Of a DNA stretch of 64,000 nucleotides, positions 1 through 10,108 are shown one piece after another. The position numbers and the translations under genes are program-made. The first letter of the stretch is position 1, and every line of letters starts with the position of its first letter. The stretch covers positions 1 to 64,000 of the forward strand of contig DATGGK010000055.1 of NCBI GenBank assembly GCA_035308565.1, in the 5' to 3' direction. The notes beneath the pieces are model-generated. The model worked only from the letters and a program-made list of their open reading frames with translations. It searched no databases and was not told where the DNA came from. This DNA comes from JANXLS01 sp035308565. GTDB lineage: Bacteria; Planctomycetota; SZUA-567; H5-PLA8.

Positions 1-3000
1 TGGACGCAATCGGCAACTGCGCCGACGGCACTGTCCCGCTCGTCAACTGAGTCGCGTTTAACGCCGTCAATCCGGTGCCGATGCCCGTGTAACTGTTGGC
101 TGTCACATCGCCGCCCAGCGTCACCGCAAACGTCGTCGCGCCCAAACTCGTCTGCACTTCCACTTTCTTGTTCGCCGCCGCTTCGCCTGCCGTGCCTTTC
201 GACAAAACCTCATTGGCCAATCCCGTCGAAGTCAGCCCCGCCACCGTCGTCGCGCCCAGCGTCGAAGTCGTCGCGTTCAATGTCCCCAAAATAGTGTTGG
301 CCGCGTTCAAAGTTCCAACCGTCGCGTTGCCCGTATTCAATGTCCCCGTCGTGGAAATGGCCTGTGCGCCAAACGCCGGAATCACGCGCGTACCATTAAT
401 CTGCGCCACCGTCGCCGCGTTCGCCGCGCCAATTACATCCGCGCCCGCCGCTGCCGTCTGCGCAATCGTGTTCGCGCCCGCGTTGCCAATCACGTCGCCG
501 GCCAGCGTCACGCCGCTCGGAATCACTGACAGCACGCCTGAACCATTCGCGTTGATCGTCGTCCCATCCACTTTCACCGCGCCCAACACGACCGTGGACG
601 CAATCGGCAACTGCGCCGAAGGCACTGTCCCGCTCGTCAACTGAGTCGCGTTTAACGCCGTCAATCCCGTGCCGCTGCCCGTGAAGCTCGCGCCCGTCAC
701 CGCTCCCGCCGTGACCGCGCCGTTGGCCAGCACGCTGAAACTCGTCGCGCCCGTGCCGTCCTGCACTTCCAATTTCTTATTCGTGCCCGTCTCGCCCACC
801 GCCGACTTCGACAGAATTTCGTTGCCGATGCCCGTGGATGTAATCCCCTGGCCGGCCAGCGCCGTGAACGTGCCCGCTGCCGGCGTCGTTCCGCCAATCA
901 CCGCATTGTTGATCGTGCCGCCCGTGATCGCGCTGCCCGAAACCGGAATGCCCGTCAGCGTGCCGCTGGTAATGTTGCTGGCGTTCAACGCCGTCAGGCC
1001 CGCGCCCACGCCCGTGAAGCTCGCGCCGGTCACCGCGCCGCTCGCCGTCAATGTTCCCGCGTTCAACGCCGTGAACGTGCCGGCCGCTGGCGTCGTTCCG
1101 CCGATAATCGCGTTGTTGATCGTCCCGCCCGTGAACGGAATGCTCGTGATCGTCCCGCTAGTTAGGTTGCTGGCATTCAACGCCGTCAACGCGGTGCCCA
1201 CGCCGCTGAAACTCGCGCCCGTCACCGCGCCGGTCGCCGTCAACGTCGTAAACGTTCCCGCCGCCGGCGTCGTCCCGCCGATGACCGCGCCGTTGATTGT
1301 GCCGCCCGAAATCGCGATGCCCGTCAGCGTCCCGCTCGAAATGTTGCTGGCGTTCAACGCCGTTAAGCCTGTCCCAATTCCCGTGAAGCTCGTCCCCGCC
1401 ACCGCGCCGGTGCTGTCCACTTTGAACGCCACCGCGTTGGTGCTCTTCAACACTTCGATTTTGTTAGTGGTGTTCGCGTCGTCGAAAACGCTATTCTTGA
1501 TCGAAATCTTCAGCGCGTCCACCGCGGGCGCCGAAATCGCAATGTTCCCGCTGGTCGCGCTCAACGAATTCACGGTCGTCGCTCCCAACGTGGTCGTCCC
1601 CGCGTTCAAGGTCCCCGTCGTCGAAATCGCTTGAGCGCCAAACGCCGGATTCACCCGCGCGCCGTTGATCTGCGCCACCGTCGCCGCGTTCGCCGCGCCA
1701 ATCACATCCGCGCCCGCCGCCGCCGTCTGCGCAATCGTGTTCGCGCCCGCCGTTCCGATCACGTCGCCGGCCAACGCCACGCTCGACGGCATCACCGAAA
1801 TCACGCCGCCGACCGTCGCCGTAATCGTCGTCCCATCCACTTTCACCGCGCCCAGCACCGTCGTGGACGCAATCGGCAACTGCGCCGAAGGTACCGTTCC
1901 GCTCGTCAAATTGCTCGCGTTCAATGCCGTCAATCCCGTGCCCACGCCGGTAAAGCTCGTGCCCGTCACCGCGCCGGCCGTCGTTACCGCGAAAGTCGTC
2001 GTGCCCGTGCCGTCCTGCACTTCCAATTTCTTGTTCGTTCCCGTTTCGCCCGCGGCGGCTTTGGACAGAATTTCGTTGTTCAAGCCCGTCGAGGCAATGC
2101 CCGTCGCCGCCAGAGTTGTGAACGTGCCCGCCGCCGGAGTCGTTCCGCCGATGATCGCATTGTTGATCGCGCCGCCAGTATGCGGAATATTCGTCAGCGT
2201 GCCGCTGGTGATGTTCGACGCGTTCAACGCTGTCAAACCCGTGCCCGCGCCGGTAAAGCTCAAACCCACCACGTCGCCCTGCGCATTGACGCTGAATTTC
2301 GAATTCCCCAACTTGTCCTGCACTTCCAACTTAAGCTGCGTGGCGATGTCCGTCGCGCCCGCTTTCGATAGGATCTCCTTGCCGTTGCCATTCGAAAGCA
2401 CCCCGCCGGTCGTGGTCACGTCCGCGACGAACGTCGGATTCACCCGCGATCCGTTAAGCAGCGCCACCGTCGCCAGATTCGCCGCCCCGATCACGTCCGC
2501 GCCCGCGTTGGCCGTCTGCGCAATCGTGTTCGCGCCCGCCGTCCCGATCACGTCGCCGGCCAGTGTGATCCCCGCCGAAGCGACCGACAATTGGTTGCTG
2601 CCGTTGAGCACAATGCTTGTCCCGTCGAACGTCACTGCGCCTTGCAACGCCGTGGTCGCCGCGGGCAGGCGCGCTGGACTGAGCGTGCCGCTGGTAACGT
2701 TGCCGGCGTTCAACGCGGTCAATCCCGTGCCGATGCCGGAGAAACTCGTGCCGAGCACCGCGCCGGTGTTGTCCACTTTAAAGAGCGTGCTGTTGTCGCT
2801 CTTGAGCAACTCGTATTTGGTCGCGGAATTGGCGTCGTCGAAAACCGTGTTCTTGATCGAAATCTTCAGCGCGTTCACCGTCGGAGCGGCGATCGCTATG
2901 TTTCCGCCGGTCGCGGCCAGCGAGGTGGCCGTAATCGCGCCCAGTGTCGAGGTGCCCGCGCTCAAAGTTCCCGTCGTGGCAATGTTCTGCGCGCCGAAAT

Positions 3001-5941
3001 TCGGATTCACGCGCGCGCCATTAATCTGCGCGACCGTGGCCGCGTTCGTCGCGCCAATCACGTCCGCGCCGGCCGTGGCCGTCTGCGCTATCGTGTTCGC
3101 TCCGGCCGTCCCGATCACATCTCCCGCCAAATTCACGTTCGCCGGAGCGACCGACAATTGGTTGCTGCCGTTGAGCACAATCGTCGAGCCGTCGAATTTC
3201 ACCGCGCCAAACGCCGCCGCGGTCGCTTGAGGCAACTGTGCCGACGGCACCGTGCCGCTAGTCAAATTGCTGGCATTCAACGCCGTCAAGCCCGTGCCGC
3301 TGCCCGTGAAGCTCGTGCCCGTCACCGCGCCCAAATTATCGACCTTGAACAAGGCCGTCCCGCTGCTGTTGAGCACGTCCAGTTTCGTCGCCGCGTTCGC
3401 GTCGTCAAACACGCTGTTCTTGATCGAAATCTTCAACGCGTTCGCTACCGGCGCTGAAATCGCGATGTTGCCGCTGGTCGCGCTCAGCGACTGAGCCGTC
3501 ACCACACCCAGCGTCGAAGTGCCCGCGGCCAGCGTGCCGGTCGTGGAAATGTTCTGCGCGCCAAACGCCGGATTCACCCGCGCGCCGCTCAATTGCGCCA
3601 CCGCCGCCAGATTCGCTGCGCCGATTACGTCCGCGCCGGCCGCCGGCGTCTGTGCGATCGTGTTGTTGCTGGCCGCGCCAATCACGTCGCCGCCCAAGTT
3701 CACGTTCGCCGGCGCAACCGACAACTGGTTGCTGCCATTGAGCACAATCGTGGATCCGTCGAATTTCACCGCGCCAAACACCGTCGTGGTCGCCAGCGGC
3801 AACTGCGCCGGCGGAATCGTGCCGCTCGTCAAATTGCTGGCGTTCAACGCCGTCAATCCCGTGCCGATGCCCGCGAAGCTGTTGGCCGTCACGTCGCCGG
3901 CCGATGTCACCGCGAACGTCGTCAGCCCATTCTTATCCAGCACTTCGAATTTCTTGTTCGTCCCCGTTTCGCTCGGCGCGGATTTCGACAGAATTTCGTT
4001 GGCGATGCCCGTCGAAGTGATTCCCGTCGCGCTCAGCGCGGTGAACGCGCCGGTACTGGGCGTCGTGCCGCCGATGGGCGTGTTGTTGATCGATCCGCCC
4101 GAAATCGCCGCGCCCGTCAACGTCGTCGCGGCCAGCGCCGTGAACGTGCCCGCCGCCGGTGTCGTGCCGCCGATCACCGAATTGTTGATCGCCGAGCCCG
4201 TGATCGCGCCGCCGGTAAACGGAATATTGGTGATCGTGCCCGTCGTGATATTGTTCGCGTTCAATGCCGTCAGATTCGCGCCGTTTCCAGTGAAACTTAG
4301 CGCCGTCACCGCGCCGTTGGACTGAACTTTGAACAACTGCGTCGCGCCTGTGAAATCCAGCAATTCATACTTGGTCGTGCCCGGCGCCAACTGGTCGTTG
4401 CTCGAATTCTTGATCGAAATCTTCAGCGCATCCGCCGTCGGTCCGAAGATGCCCACGTTGCCGGCCGTCGAAGCGATGTTCCCGCCGACCGTCAGCGTGC
4501 CCGTCACCGTCGCGTTGGTCGTCACCGTCAGCGAACTGAGCGTCGTCGCGCCCGCGTTCACCACGCCCATCGTCGTCACCCCCGTTACACCCAGTGTCCC
4601 GCCGACCGTCGCCGCATTCGTCACATTCAAGCTTGAAAGGGTGGTGGCCCCCGCGTTCAATCCGGACAGAGTCGTCAACCCGCTCACGTTCAGTGTGCCG
4701 GCTAGCACGGTCGGTCCGCTCAAGGATATTCCGTTGAAATTCGCCGCGCCCGACGCATTGATCGACCCGACCACCGTGCCCAAGCCGTTGACCCAATCTT
4801 GCAGATCGGCCGTCTGCCCGATCACGCCCTTCACGCTCAGCGCCACGTTTCCCGCTCCGCCGGAATTGACCGTCAGCGCGCCGGTCATCGTGTCCCCGGC
4901 CTTGCTTACCTTCCCGGTTTCAGCGGCCATCGCGCGCGTGATTTCGTTATTAAGCGACGTCGAAATCGCGTTCTCCGCGCCCGTCGCGCGCGTCACTTCC
5001 GACGTAATGTTTGTGCTCAAGCCCGCTTCGGCGTTCTGCGCGCGCGTCGTCTCCGCATCCACGTAGGCCTTCGTGGCCGCGTGCAGGCTCGCCGTCGGCG
5101 CGCCGCTCAACGTCAGCAACCCCGTCATCGAGTCGCCGGCTTTCAACACATACGGCGCTCCCACCAGCGGCAGCGCGCTCGGCGAAATGTTGGTGATCCC
5201 CGAACCGTTTCCAACCAGATTCCCCGCCGTGATCGTCCCCGTTGTGGTGATGTTTTGAGCGCCGATGTTCTGCGGCAGGATGCTGACCAGCGGCGACCAC
5301 AACGCGCCGCCCAGCCCGTCGGAGATCAGCACAAAATCGTTCGATGCCTGCGAACTGCTGATCTTGTTCGACGTCACCGCCAAATCCGCAATCTTCGCGT
5401 TGGTCACCGCCAAATCGGCCAGCTTCGGCGTGGTCACGGCACCGTCGGCAAGCTTCGCCGTCGTGACCGCGCCATCCGCCAGCTTGGGCGTGGTCACCGA
5501 TCCGTCGGCGTAATTGGCTGTCGTGAAAATCCCGCCCGCCACCGACGTCCCGATGAACGTGCCGTCGTCGATCACGAACGCCGACGAAACCACCGACAAC
5601 ACGCCCAGCCTGGTCGTCGCCGACGCGCGAATCACCGCGTTGGGCGTCGTCGCTCCGAACACTTTCCACGAAAAAAGATTGTTGGTGGCCGAGATGATGT
5701 TGATGATGCCCAACTGCTCGTAGGTCGTGCCGCCGTCGCGGCTCAGCTCGAGCTTCACCGACGTTTTGGTTTTGCAATTAATCGAAATCTGCTGTGTCTG
5801 CCCGATCACATAGATTTCGCCGCCGTGAGGCTGGACGATTTGCAGAATAGGCGCCGCCGCCGCCATCGCTCCCGTGGCAGCCAGGAACAACAGCGCCGCG
5901 CAAACCTTCAAGCCCGTCGTTTTGGGTGAGTCATTCAACAT
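1..5941 (-). CDS. Tail-fibre-like modular secreted protein (5' part, runs off left edge)
   Basis: The minus strand is open from ATG at 5941 to the window edge (1980 codons plus one base), so the C-terminus is missing. The product begins with a signal peptide (hydrophobic stretch ending AATGAMAAAA). Next comes an Ig-like domain of the Kre9/KNH1 type at about residues 30-120 (QPHGGEIYVIG, then an S-R-D-G-G-T turn). At about 140-185 there is a run of phage-tail-like repeats (SVTTPKLADGAVTTAKLADG). The rest consists of long Gly/Ala/Thr/Asn-rich modules repeating LTALNASNLTSGTVPSAQLP, AVKFDGSTIVLNGSNQLSV and KISIKNSVFDDAN. Proteins of this style in Planctomycetota and Verrucomicrobiota often end in a peptidase S74 (endosialidase chaperone) domain; whether this one does lies outside the window. 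AGGAG at 5948-5952, six bases upstream, supports the start. The role is inferred to be a surface fibre or adhesin; substrate unknown. Confidence 0.8.
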   Translation of the reverse strand, partial: MLNDSPKTTGLKVCAALLFLAATGAMAAAAPILQIVQPHGGEIYVIGQTQQISINCKTKTSVKLELSRDGGTTYEQLGIINIISATNNLFSWKVFGATTPNAVIRASATTRLGVLSVVSSAFVIDDGTFIGTSVAGGIFTTANYADGSVTTPKLADGAVTTAKLADGAVTTPKLADLAVTNAKIADLAVTSNKISSSQASNDFVLISDGLGGALWSPLVSILPQNIGAQNITTTGTITAGNLVGNGSGITNISPSALPLVGAPYVLKAGDSMTGLLTLSGAPTASLHAATKAYVDAETTRAQNAEAGLSTNITSEVTRATGAENAISTSLNNEITRAMAAETGKVSKAGDTMTGALTVNSGGAGNVALSVKGVIGQTADLQDWVNGLGTVVGSINASGAANFNGISLSGPTVLAGTLNVSGLTTLSGLNAGATTLSSLNVTNAATVGGTLGVTGVTTMGVVNAGATTLSSLTVTTNATVTGTLTVGGNIASTAGNVGIFGPTADALKISIKNSSNDQLAPGTTKYELLDFTGATQLFKVQSNGAVTALSFTGNGANLTALNANNITTGTITNIPFTGGAITGSAINNSVIGGTTPAAGTFTALAATTLTGAAISGGSINNTPIGGTTPSTGAFTALSATGITSTGIANEILSKSAPSETGTNKKFEVLDKNGLTTFAVTSAGDVTANSFAGIGTGLTALNASNLTSGTIPPAQLPLATTTVFGAVKFDGSTIVLNGSNQLSVAPANVNLGGDVIGAASNNTIAQTPAAGADVIGAANLAAVAQLSGARVNPAFGAQNISTTGTLAAGTSTLGVVTAQSLSATSGNIAISAPVANALKISIKNSVFDDANAATKLDVLNSSGTALFKVDNLGAVTGTSFTGSGTGLTALNASNLTSGTVPSAQLPQATAAAFGAVKFDGSTIVLNGSNQLSVAPANVNLAGDVIGTAGANTIAQTATAGADVIGATNAATVAQINGARVNPNFGAQNIATTGTLSAGTSTLGAITATSLAATGGNIAIAAPTVNALKISIKNTVFDDANSATKYELLKSDNSTLFKVDNTGAVLGTSFSGIGTGLTALNAGNVTSGTLSPARLPAATTALQGAVTFDGTSIVLNGSNQLSVASAGITLAGDVIGTAGANTIAQTANAGADVIGAANLATVALLNGSRVNPTFVADVTTTGGVLSNGNGKEILSKAGATDIATQLKLEVQDKLGNSKFSVNAQGDVVGLSFTGAGTGLTALNASNITSGTLTNIPHTGGAINNAIIGGTTPAAGTFTTLAATGIASTGLNNEILSKAAAGETGTNKKLEVQDGTGTTTFAVTTAGAVTGTSFTGVGTGLTALNASNLTSGTVPSAQLPIASTTVLGAVKVDGTTITATVGGVISVMPSSVALAGDVIGTAGANTIAQTAAAGADVIGAANAATVAQINGARVNPAFGAQAISTTGTLNAGTTTLGATTVNSLSATSGNIAISAPAVDALKISIKNSVFDDANTTNKIEVLKSTNAVAFKVDSTGAVAGTSFTGIGTGLTALNASNISSGTLTGIAISGGTINGAVIGGTTPAAGTFTTLTATGAVTGASFSGVGTALTALNASNLTSGTITSIPFTGGTINNAIIGGTTPAAGTFTALNAGTLTASGAVTGASFTGVGAGLTALNASNITSGTLTGIPVSGSAITGGTINNAVIGGTTPAAGTFTALAGQGITSTGIGNEILSKSAVGETGTNKKLEVQDGTGATSFSVLANGAVTAGAVTGASFTGSGTGLTALNATQLTSGTVPSAQLPIASTVVLGAVKVDGTTINANGSGVLSVIPSGVTLAGDVIGNAGANTIAQTAAAGADVIGAANAATVAQINGTRVIPAFGAQAISTTGTLNTGNATVGTLNAANTILGTLNATTSTLGATTVAGLTSTGLANEVLSKGTAGEAAANKKVEVQTSLGATTFAVTLGGDVTANSYTGIGTGLTALNATQLTSGTVPSAQLPIAS

Positions 5942-6892
5942 GTTCAGCTCCTCGGAACCACTCAAGGCTCCCCTCCGTGCTTCATGACAGCGCTCTGTTC
6001 TCCGCCGCAATTCAAGCCCACGCGCGCCGGAGATTTTTCAAATAATGTGCTGCAATAACTGTCTATCGTTCGCTCGAATACGATGCCGCGTTCGATATTT
6101 CCCAATCCCGCGATTTTGCGGGCTTTAAACGTTGCTTGACGAGAGAAGTAAGCACACTTTTACACGGATGCTTCTGCAAGTCAAATCGGTTTTGCGTGAA
6201 GAATGAATTAATTCAACCGATGCACAAATACATAGAAAAAATCGGGTGCACGTGTGCAATCGGCGTCATAAAATATCATAGTGTCCAGATCAGTTCCCCC
6301 TCCTCGCCGCGTTGCGGCAGACTGTTTCTGACTGGCCTAAGACCAAATCTTCAATTCATTTCGTAATCGACTGTATGCTACACCAAGGATCGAAATTGTA
6401 AATATATCTTTTCACCGCAAAATTGATTAATCCCGATGCTTGTTAAATTTGCGTAAACCACTCCTAATCGGGCGAATTCAAAACGCTATAACCCGTTTCG
6501 ACGGTCCTTCGAAAAATAGTTACAGGAATTCCTGAAAAGTACGACAGCGATACTTGACAATTTGCTGCATCTTTTTCCCGCTTTTTTAGGAGAACGTAGG
6601 GCTACACCGACTTAAGCTCTTTCAATTTCGCATGTATGCTGTTCAAGATTAAGCACTTGTGCACTATCGCCTAAATCAGAACGGCGCTAGAAAAATTCCG
6701 TTTTTCGGTCAAGTTTCTTGAAATAATGCCGCCCAGCTGGGCGACTATTAGGAACCAAGCCTTATAAGAATTACTCTCCTAACACCTCGAATTTCGCAGT
6801 TTTAGCCACAAGAAGGGATTGTCGCCCCGCCGCCTTTTTTCTTTATTACTCTCTCTATTGGTGTAGGCTTTTTAACTGGCGGTCGCGATTTT
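5942..6892. other. AT-richer intergenic region between divergent genes
   Basis: About 950 bases without a convincing gene; clearly AT-richer than the flanking genes. It should hold promoters for the leftward fibre gene and the rightward cytochrome gene. Visible pieces are a TTGACA at 6554-6559 without a good -10 at normal spacing, and a perfect GCCCAGCTGGGC palindrome near 6731-6742. A 76-codon frame at 6136-6366 has no ribosome site and no recognisable composition, so I do not call it. Confidence 0.5.
5948..5952 (-). promoter_or_regulatory. Shine-Dalgarno site AGGAG of the tail-fibre-like gene
   Basis: On the minus strand AGGAG is followed by six bases (CTGAAC) and ATG. It fixes the start at 5941 and shows that coding is on the minus strand, although the plus strand also carries long open frames here. 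Confidence 0.75.
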
Positions 6893-9800
6893 ATGACTCA
6901 CTCCAAGCTCTTTTTCGCCGCGCTGCTTCTGGCGCTCTCAATCCTCGCGCCCGCCGCCGATGACGCAACCAACTTGCAGCGCTCCTTCCATGAAACCGTC
7001 CAGCCCTTTCTCAAAACCTTCTGCGCCGATTGCCACGCCACCGCAAAACCAAAAGGCGATTTCGACCTCAAACCCTTTTCGTCCGTCGAGGCCATCGCCA
7101 ACGATTTCAAACAATGGGAAACCGTCCTCGAAAAAATCCAGAGCGACGAGATGCCGCCCGCGAAAGCCAAGCTTCATCCCAAGCCCGAACAGCGTCGGGA
7201 AATCACCGTGTGGATTCAAGCGCTGCGTGCGCATGAATCCACCGTTCATGCCGGCGACCCCGGCCCCGTCTACGCCCGCCGCTTGAATACCGCCGAATAC
7301 AATTACACAATCCGCGACCTCACCGGCGTGGACATCCAACCCGCGAATGCGTTCCCCGTCGATCCGGCCAACCTCGCCGGCTTCGACAATTCCAGCGAAT
7401 CGCTCTCGATGTCGCCGGAACTGCTCAACAAATACCTCGAAGCCGCCCGCTTCGTCGCCGATCACCTCGTCCTGAATCCGCACGGCCTCGCCTTCGCCCC
7501 GCACGCCGTAATCACCGACACCGACCGCGACAAATACTGCGTGAATCGCATCCTCGCCTTCTACAAAAAACAGCGTACCGATTACGCCGACTTCTTCTTC
7601 GCCGCATGGAAATACCAAAACCGCGCTGCTCTGGGTAAATCCAATGCAACGCTCAACGATTTTGCCGCCGAAGCAGGCATCAGTGCGAAGTATCTCACCA
7701 CCATATGGGAGGCCTTGACGGTAGCGAACGAGCAGCGCGGCGCGCTTGCCGCATTGCAAATTCTCTGGCGCGAGGTGCGACCCGCTATTGAGGTTGATCC
7801 ATTCGGGGGGAAAGTTTTGGTGGCGCACGCCCCGGTCGCTGCTCGCACGCAATGCGAAGCCATGCGCGATTTCGTCGTCAAACTCCGCGCCCAACTCATC
7901 CCCGACGTCAAAAACATGAGCGTCAAAAACATCGACTCCGGCGCGCAGGCGTTTGTGCTCTGGAAAGACCGCCAACTTGCCGCCAACCGCCTGCGCTACG
8001 GCGGCAACGCGCTCAAAGTCAAATCCACCGGCCTGCCCGATGGCTCGCTCGCCGCCAAAGCCCTCGCGCTCTCCCAGTGGGCCGGCTTCATTGGCCCGCT
8101 TACCCCTGAGCAAGAGGATGCGCGCGCCGCCGCAGGGACGCAAGGCGAAAAAGAATGCAGCCGCTTCTGCGCCATTTTCCCCGACGCCTTCTACGTCGCC
8201 GAACGCGGCCGCGTCTACCTCAATCCTGAGAAAGAAAAAGATAACGCCGCGTACCGCCCTTTAAGCGCCGGCTTCCACAGCATGATGGGTTACTTCCGCG
8301 ACGACGGCCCGCTCTGCGCGTTGATTCTCGACGATGCGAGCCGCAAGGAACTCGACGAACTCTGGGACGAACTCGATTTCGTCGCCTCCGCGCCCATCCG
8401 CCAATACACCGGCCAATTGTGGTCCGAACGCACGGATTCGCGTTATCTGCGCGACGCTCAATTCGATTTCGCCCGCCCCGAAGACAAAGATTGCATCGCC
8501 GACGCCAAAATGATCAAACTTGCTGAGCTTTACTACAACAAAGCGCAGGAACTCGGCGCCAGCGAGCAGGCTTTGGCCGCGATCAAAGAACACTTCGACA
8601 CCATCCGCGCCCGCATCCGCTGGATCGAACGCACGCGCCAAGAAGCCGAACCCAGCCAGCTCGAAGCGCTCAAGGATCTCGCCCAACGCGCCTTCCGCCG
8701 CCCGCTCAGTCAGAGCGAACGCGCGGACATCGACTCCTTCTATCGCACACTCCGCGACAAAGACGGCCTCGACCACGAAGACGCCATCCGCGATTCCCTC
8801 GTCAGCATCCTAGTCTCCCCGCAATTCTGCTATCTGAAAAGTGGAACGGAGCTCCCGCTCCGTTCAGAGAAAAGTGGAACGGAGCTCCCGCTCCGTTCAG
8901 AAGATGGAACGAAACCCCGTGCTGAACCGAGCAGGAGCTCCGTTCTACCCCTCTCCGACTTCGCCCTCGCCTCCCGCCTCAGCTACTTCCTCTGGTCCAG
9001 CCTCCCCGACAAAGAACTCCTCGACCGCGCCGCCGCAGGCAGGTTGCACCAGCCCGAAATCCTCGTCGCACAAGCCCGCCGCATGTTGCAGGACGACCGC
9101 GCCCGCGCACTGGCCGTCGAATTCGGCGGCAACTGGCTCGACTTCCGCCGCTTCGAAGAACTCAACAGCGTGGACCGCACCCGCTTCCCGTCGTTCGACA
9201 ACGAACTGCGCGCGGCCATGTTCGAAGAACCAATCCATTTCCTGCTCGACACCATCCGCAACAACCGCTCGGTGCTGGACATGCTTTACGGCGATTACAC
9301 GTTCGTGAATGCAACACTCGCCACCGCGTATGGCATTCCAAAAGAGTTAGTAGAACGGAGCTCCCGCTCCGTTCAATCCAGCGACTCCGCGGCCGAATCG
9401 AACGGAGCGGGAGCTCCGTTCTACAAAATCGATAACGCCGCCAAATACGGCCGCGGCGGCCTGCTCCCCATGGCCGTCTTCCTCACCAAAAACGCCCCCG
9501 GCCTGCGCACCAGCCCCGTCAAACGCGGCTACTGGATCGTGCGCCGCCTGCTGGGCGAACGCATCCCCCCGCCGCCGCCCAACGTCCCCGTGCTCCCCGC
9601 CGACGAAGCCAAACTCGGCGACATGACCCTCCGCGACGCGCTCGCCAAACACCGCGAAGACAAGAACTGCGCCGCCTGCCACGCGCGCTTCGATTCACTC
9701 GGCTTGGTCTTCGAAAACTACGGCCCCATCGGCGAACGCCGCGAAAAAGATTTGGCCGGCCACGTTGTGGATACGCGCGCCACCTTCCCCGACGGCAGCG

Positions 9801-10042
9801 AAGGCGCCGGCTTAGAGGGCCTGCGCAGCTACATCCGCCAAAAACGCCAGGACGATTTCCTCAACCACCTCTGCCGCGAACTGCTCGCCTACGGCCTTGG
9901 CCGCTCGTTGATACTTTCCGACGACGCCACCATTAATGACATGCGCGCCAAACTCGCCGCCAGCAATTATCGCTTCGATGTCCTGATCGAATCAATCGTG
10001 ACCAGCCCGCAGTTCCACAATAAGCGAGTCAGCGCGGAATAG
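6893..10042 (+). CDS. Planctomycete-type cytochrome c protein, DUF1587/DUF1595/DUF1592/DUF1588/DUF1585 family
   Basis: This 1049-aa exported protein starts with a signal peptide (residues 1-21). An N-terminal planctomycete cytochrome domain carries the heme c motif CADCH (C44, C47, H48). The middle and C-terminal parts match the DUF1587-DUF1595-DUF1592-DUF1588-DUF1585 series: LNTAEYNYTIRDLTGVD near 130, LASRLSYFLWSSLPD near 695, then GLLPMAVFLTKNAPGLRTSPVKRG. A second heme motif, CAACH (C926, C929, H930), precedes SLGLVFENYGPIGERR. The family is abundant in Planctomycetota and Verrucomicrobiota, often beside a DUF1552 gene; none is visible here. A role in periplasmic electron transfer or polymer breakdown is only inferred. 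Two stretches, about residues 648-685 and 820-844, are not family sequence but translated palindromic repeats, both keeping the frame. Confidence 0.88.
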   Translation: MTHSKLFFAALLLALSILAPAADDATNLQRSFHETVQPFLKTFCADCHATAKPKGDFDLKPFSSVEAIANDFKQWETVLEKIQSDEMPPAKAKLHPKPEQRREITVWIQALRAHESTVHAGDPGPVYARRLNTAEYNYTIRDLTGVDIQPANAFPVDPANLAGFDNSSESLSMSPELLNKYLEAARFVADHLVLNPHGLAFAPHAVITDTDRDKYCVNRILAFYKKQRTDYADFFFAAWKYQNRAALGKSNATLNDFAAEAGISAKYLTTIWEALTVANEQRGALAALQILWREVRPAIEVDPFGGKVLVAHAPVAARTQCEAMRDFVVKLRAQLIPDVKNMSVKNIDSGAQAFVLWKDRQLAANRLRYGGNALKVKSTGLPDGSLAAKALALSQWAGFIGPLTPEQEDARAAAGTQGEKECSRFCAIFPDAFYVAERGRVYLNPEKEKDNAAYRPLSAGFHSMMGYFRDDGPLCALILDDASRKELDELWDELDFVASAPIRQYTGQLWSERTDSRYLRDAQFDFARPEDKDCIADAKMIKLAELYYNKAQELGASEQALAAIKEHFDTIRARIRWIERTRQEAEPSQLEALKDLAQRAFRRPLSQSERADIDSFYRTLRDKDGLDHEDAIRDSLVSILVSPQFCYLKSGTELPLRSEKSGTELPLRSEDGTKPRAEPSRSSVLPLSDFALASRLSYFLWSSLPDKELLDRAAAGRLHQPEILVAQARRMLQDDRARALAVEFGGNWLDFRRFEELNSVDRTRFPSFDNELRAAMFEEPIHFLLDTIRNNRSVLDMLYGDYTFVNATLATAYGIPKELVERSSRSVQSSDSAAESNGAGAPFYKIDNAAKYGRGGLLPMAVFLTKNAPGLRTSPVKRGYWIVRRLLGERIPPPPPNVPVLPADEAKLGDMTLRDALAKHREDKNCAACHARFDSLGLVFENYGPIGERREKDLAGHVVDTRATFPDGSEGAGLEGLRSYIRQKRQDDFLNHLCRELLAYGLGRSLILSDDATINDMRAKLAASNYRFDVLIESIVTSPQFHNKRVSAE
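8836..8948 (+). repeat. In-frame REP-like palindromic repeat, family A (tandem copies)
   Basis: Two identical 32-base copies (8836-8867 and 8869-8900, period 33 bases) each contain a hairpin with 9-bp arms GAACGGAGC / GCTCCGTTC around TCCC. A degenerate third part ends at 8948 with GGAGCTCCGTTCTAC, the same end as the element at 9350-9424. The segment lies in the DUF1592 gene and is translated as SGTELPLRSEK, SGTELPLRSED and further non-family sequence. The 33-base period equals 11 codons, so tandem growth keeps the frame. Confidence 0.85.
9350..9424 (+). repeat. In-frame REPIN-like element, family A (two inverted arms)
   Basis: A perfect inverted repeat: the 25-base left arm (9350-9374) starts GTAGAACGGAGC and the right arm (9400-9424) is its exact reverse complement, ending GCTCCGTTCTAC. 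They flank a 25-base spacer containing AATCCAGCG. Each arm is itself a hairpin. The 75 bases equal 25 codons (residues 820-844), so the DUF1592 reading frame is preserved. The GTAG...CTAC boundary resembles the conserved tetranucleotide of REP elements recognised by RAYT (TnpA-REP) transposases; mobilisation here is inferred. Confidence 0.85.
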
Positions 10043-10108
10043 TGTGGCGCTGGCAATGATGGGGTGGCCACCCTCGCCACTCAGTGACAACTAAAGGCGG
10101 CCGTGGCT

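Noticed and set aside
96..5723. Series of plus-strand frames rich in Val, Pro and Ala
   Set aside because: They are all in one frame opposite a continuous minus-strand gene that has a signal peptide, known repeat motifs and a ribosome site.
6136..6366. 76-codon frame in the 5942-6892 gap
   Set aside because: No ribosome site, no conserved-looking sequence, lies in AT-rich promoter DNA.
6938..8143. 401-codon minus-strand frame opposite the cytochrome gene
   Set aside because: No recognisable domain; the opposite strand carries a heme motif and family sequence.
8836..9424. CRISPR-like array
   Set aside because: The repeats are palindromic, few, contiguous or widely spaced, and without unique equal-length spacers or cas genes.
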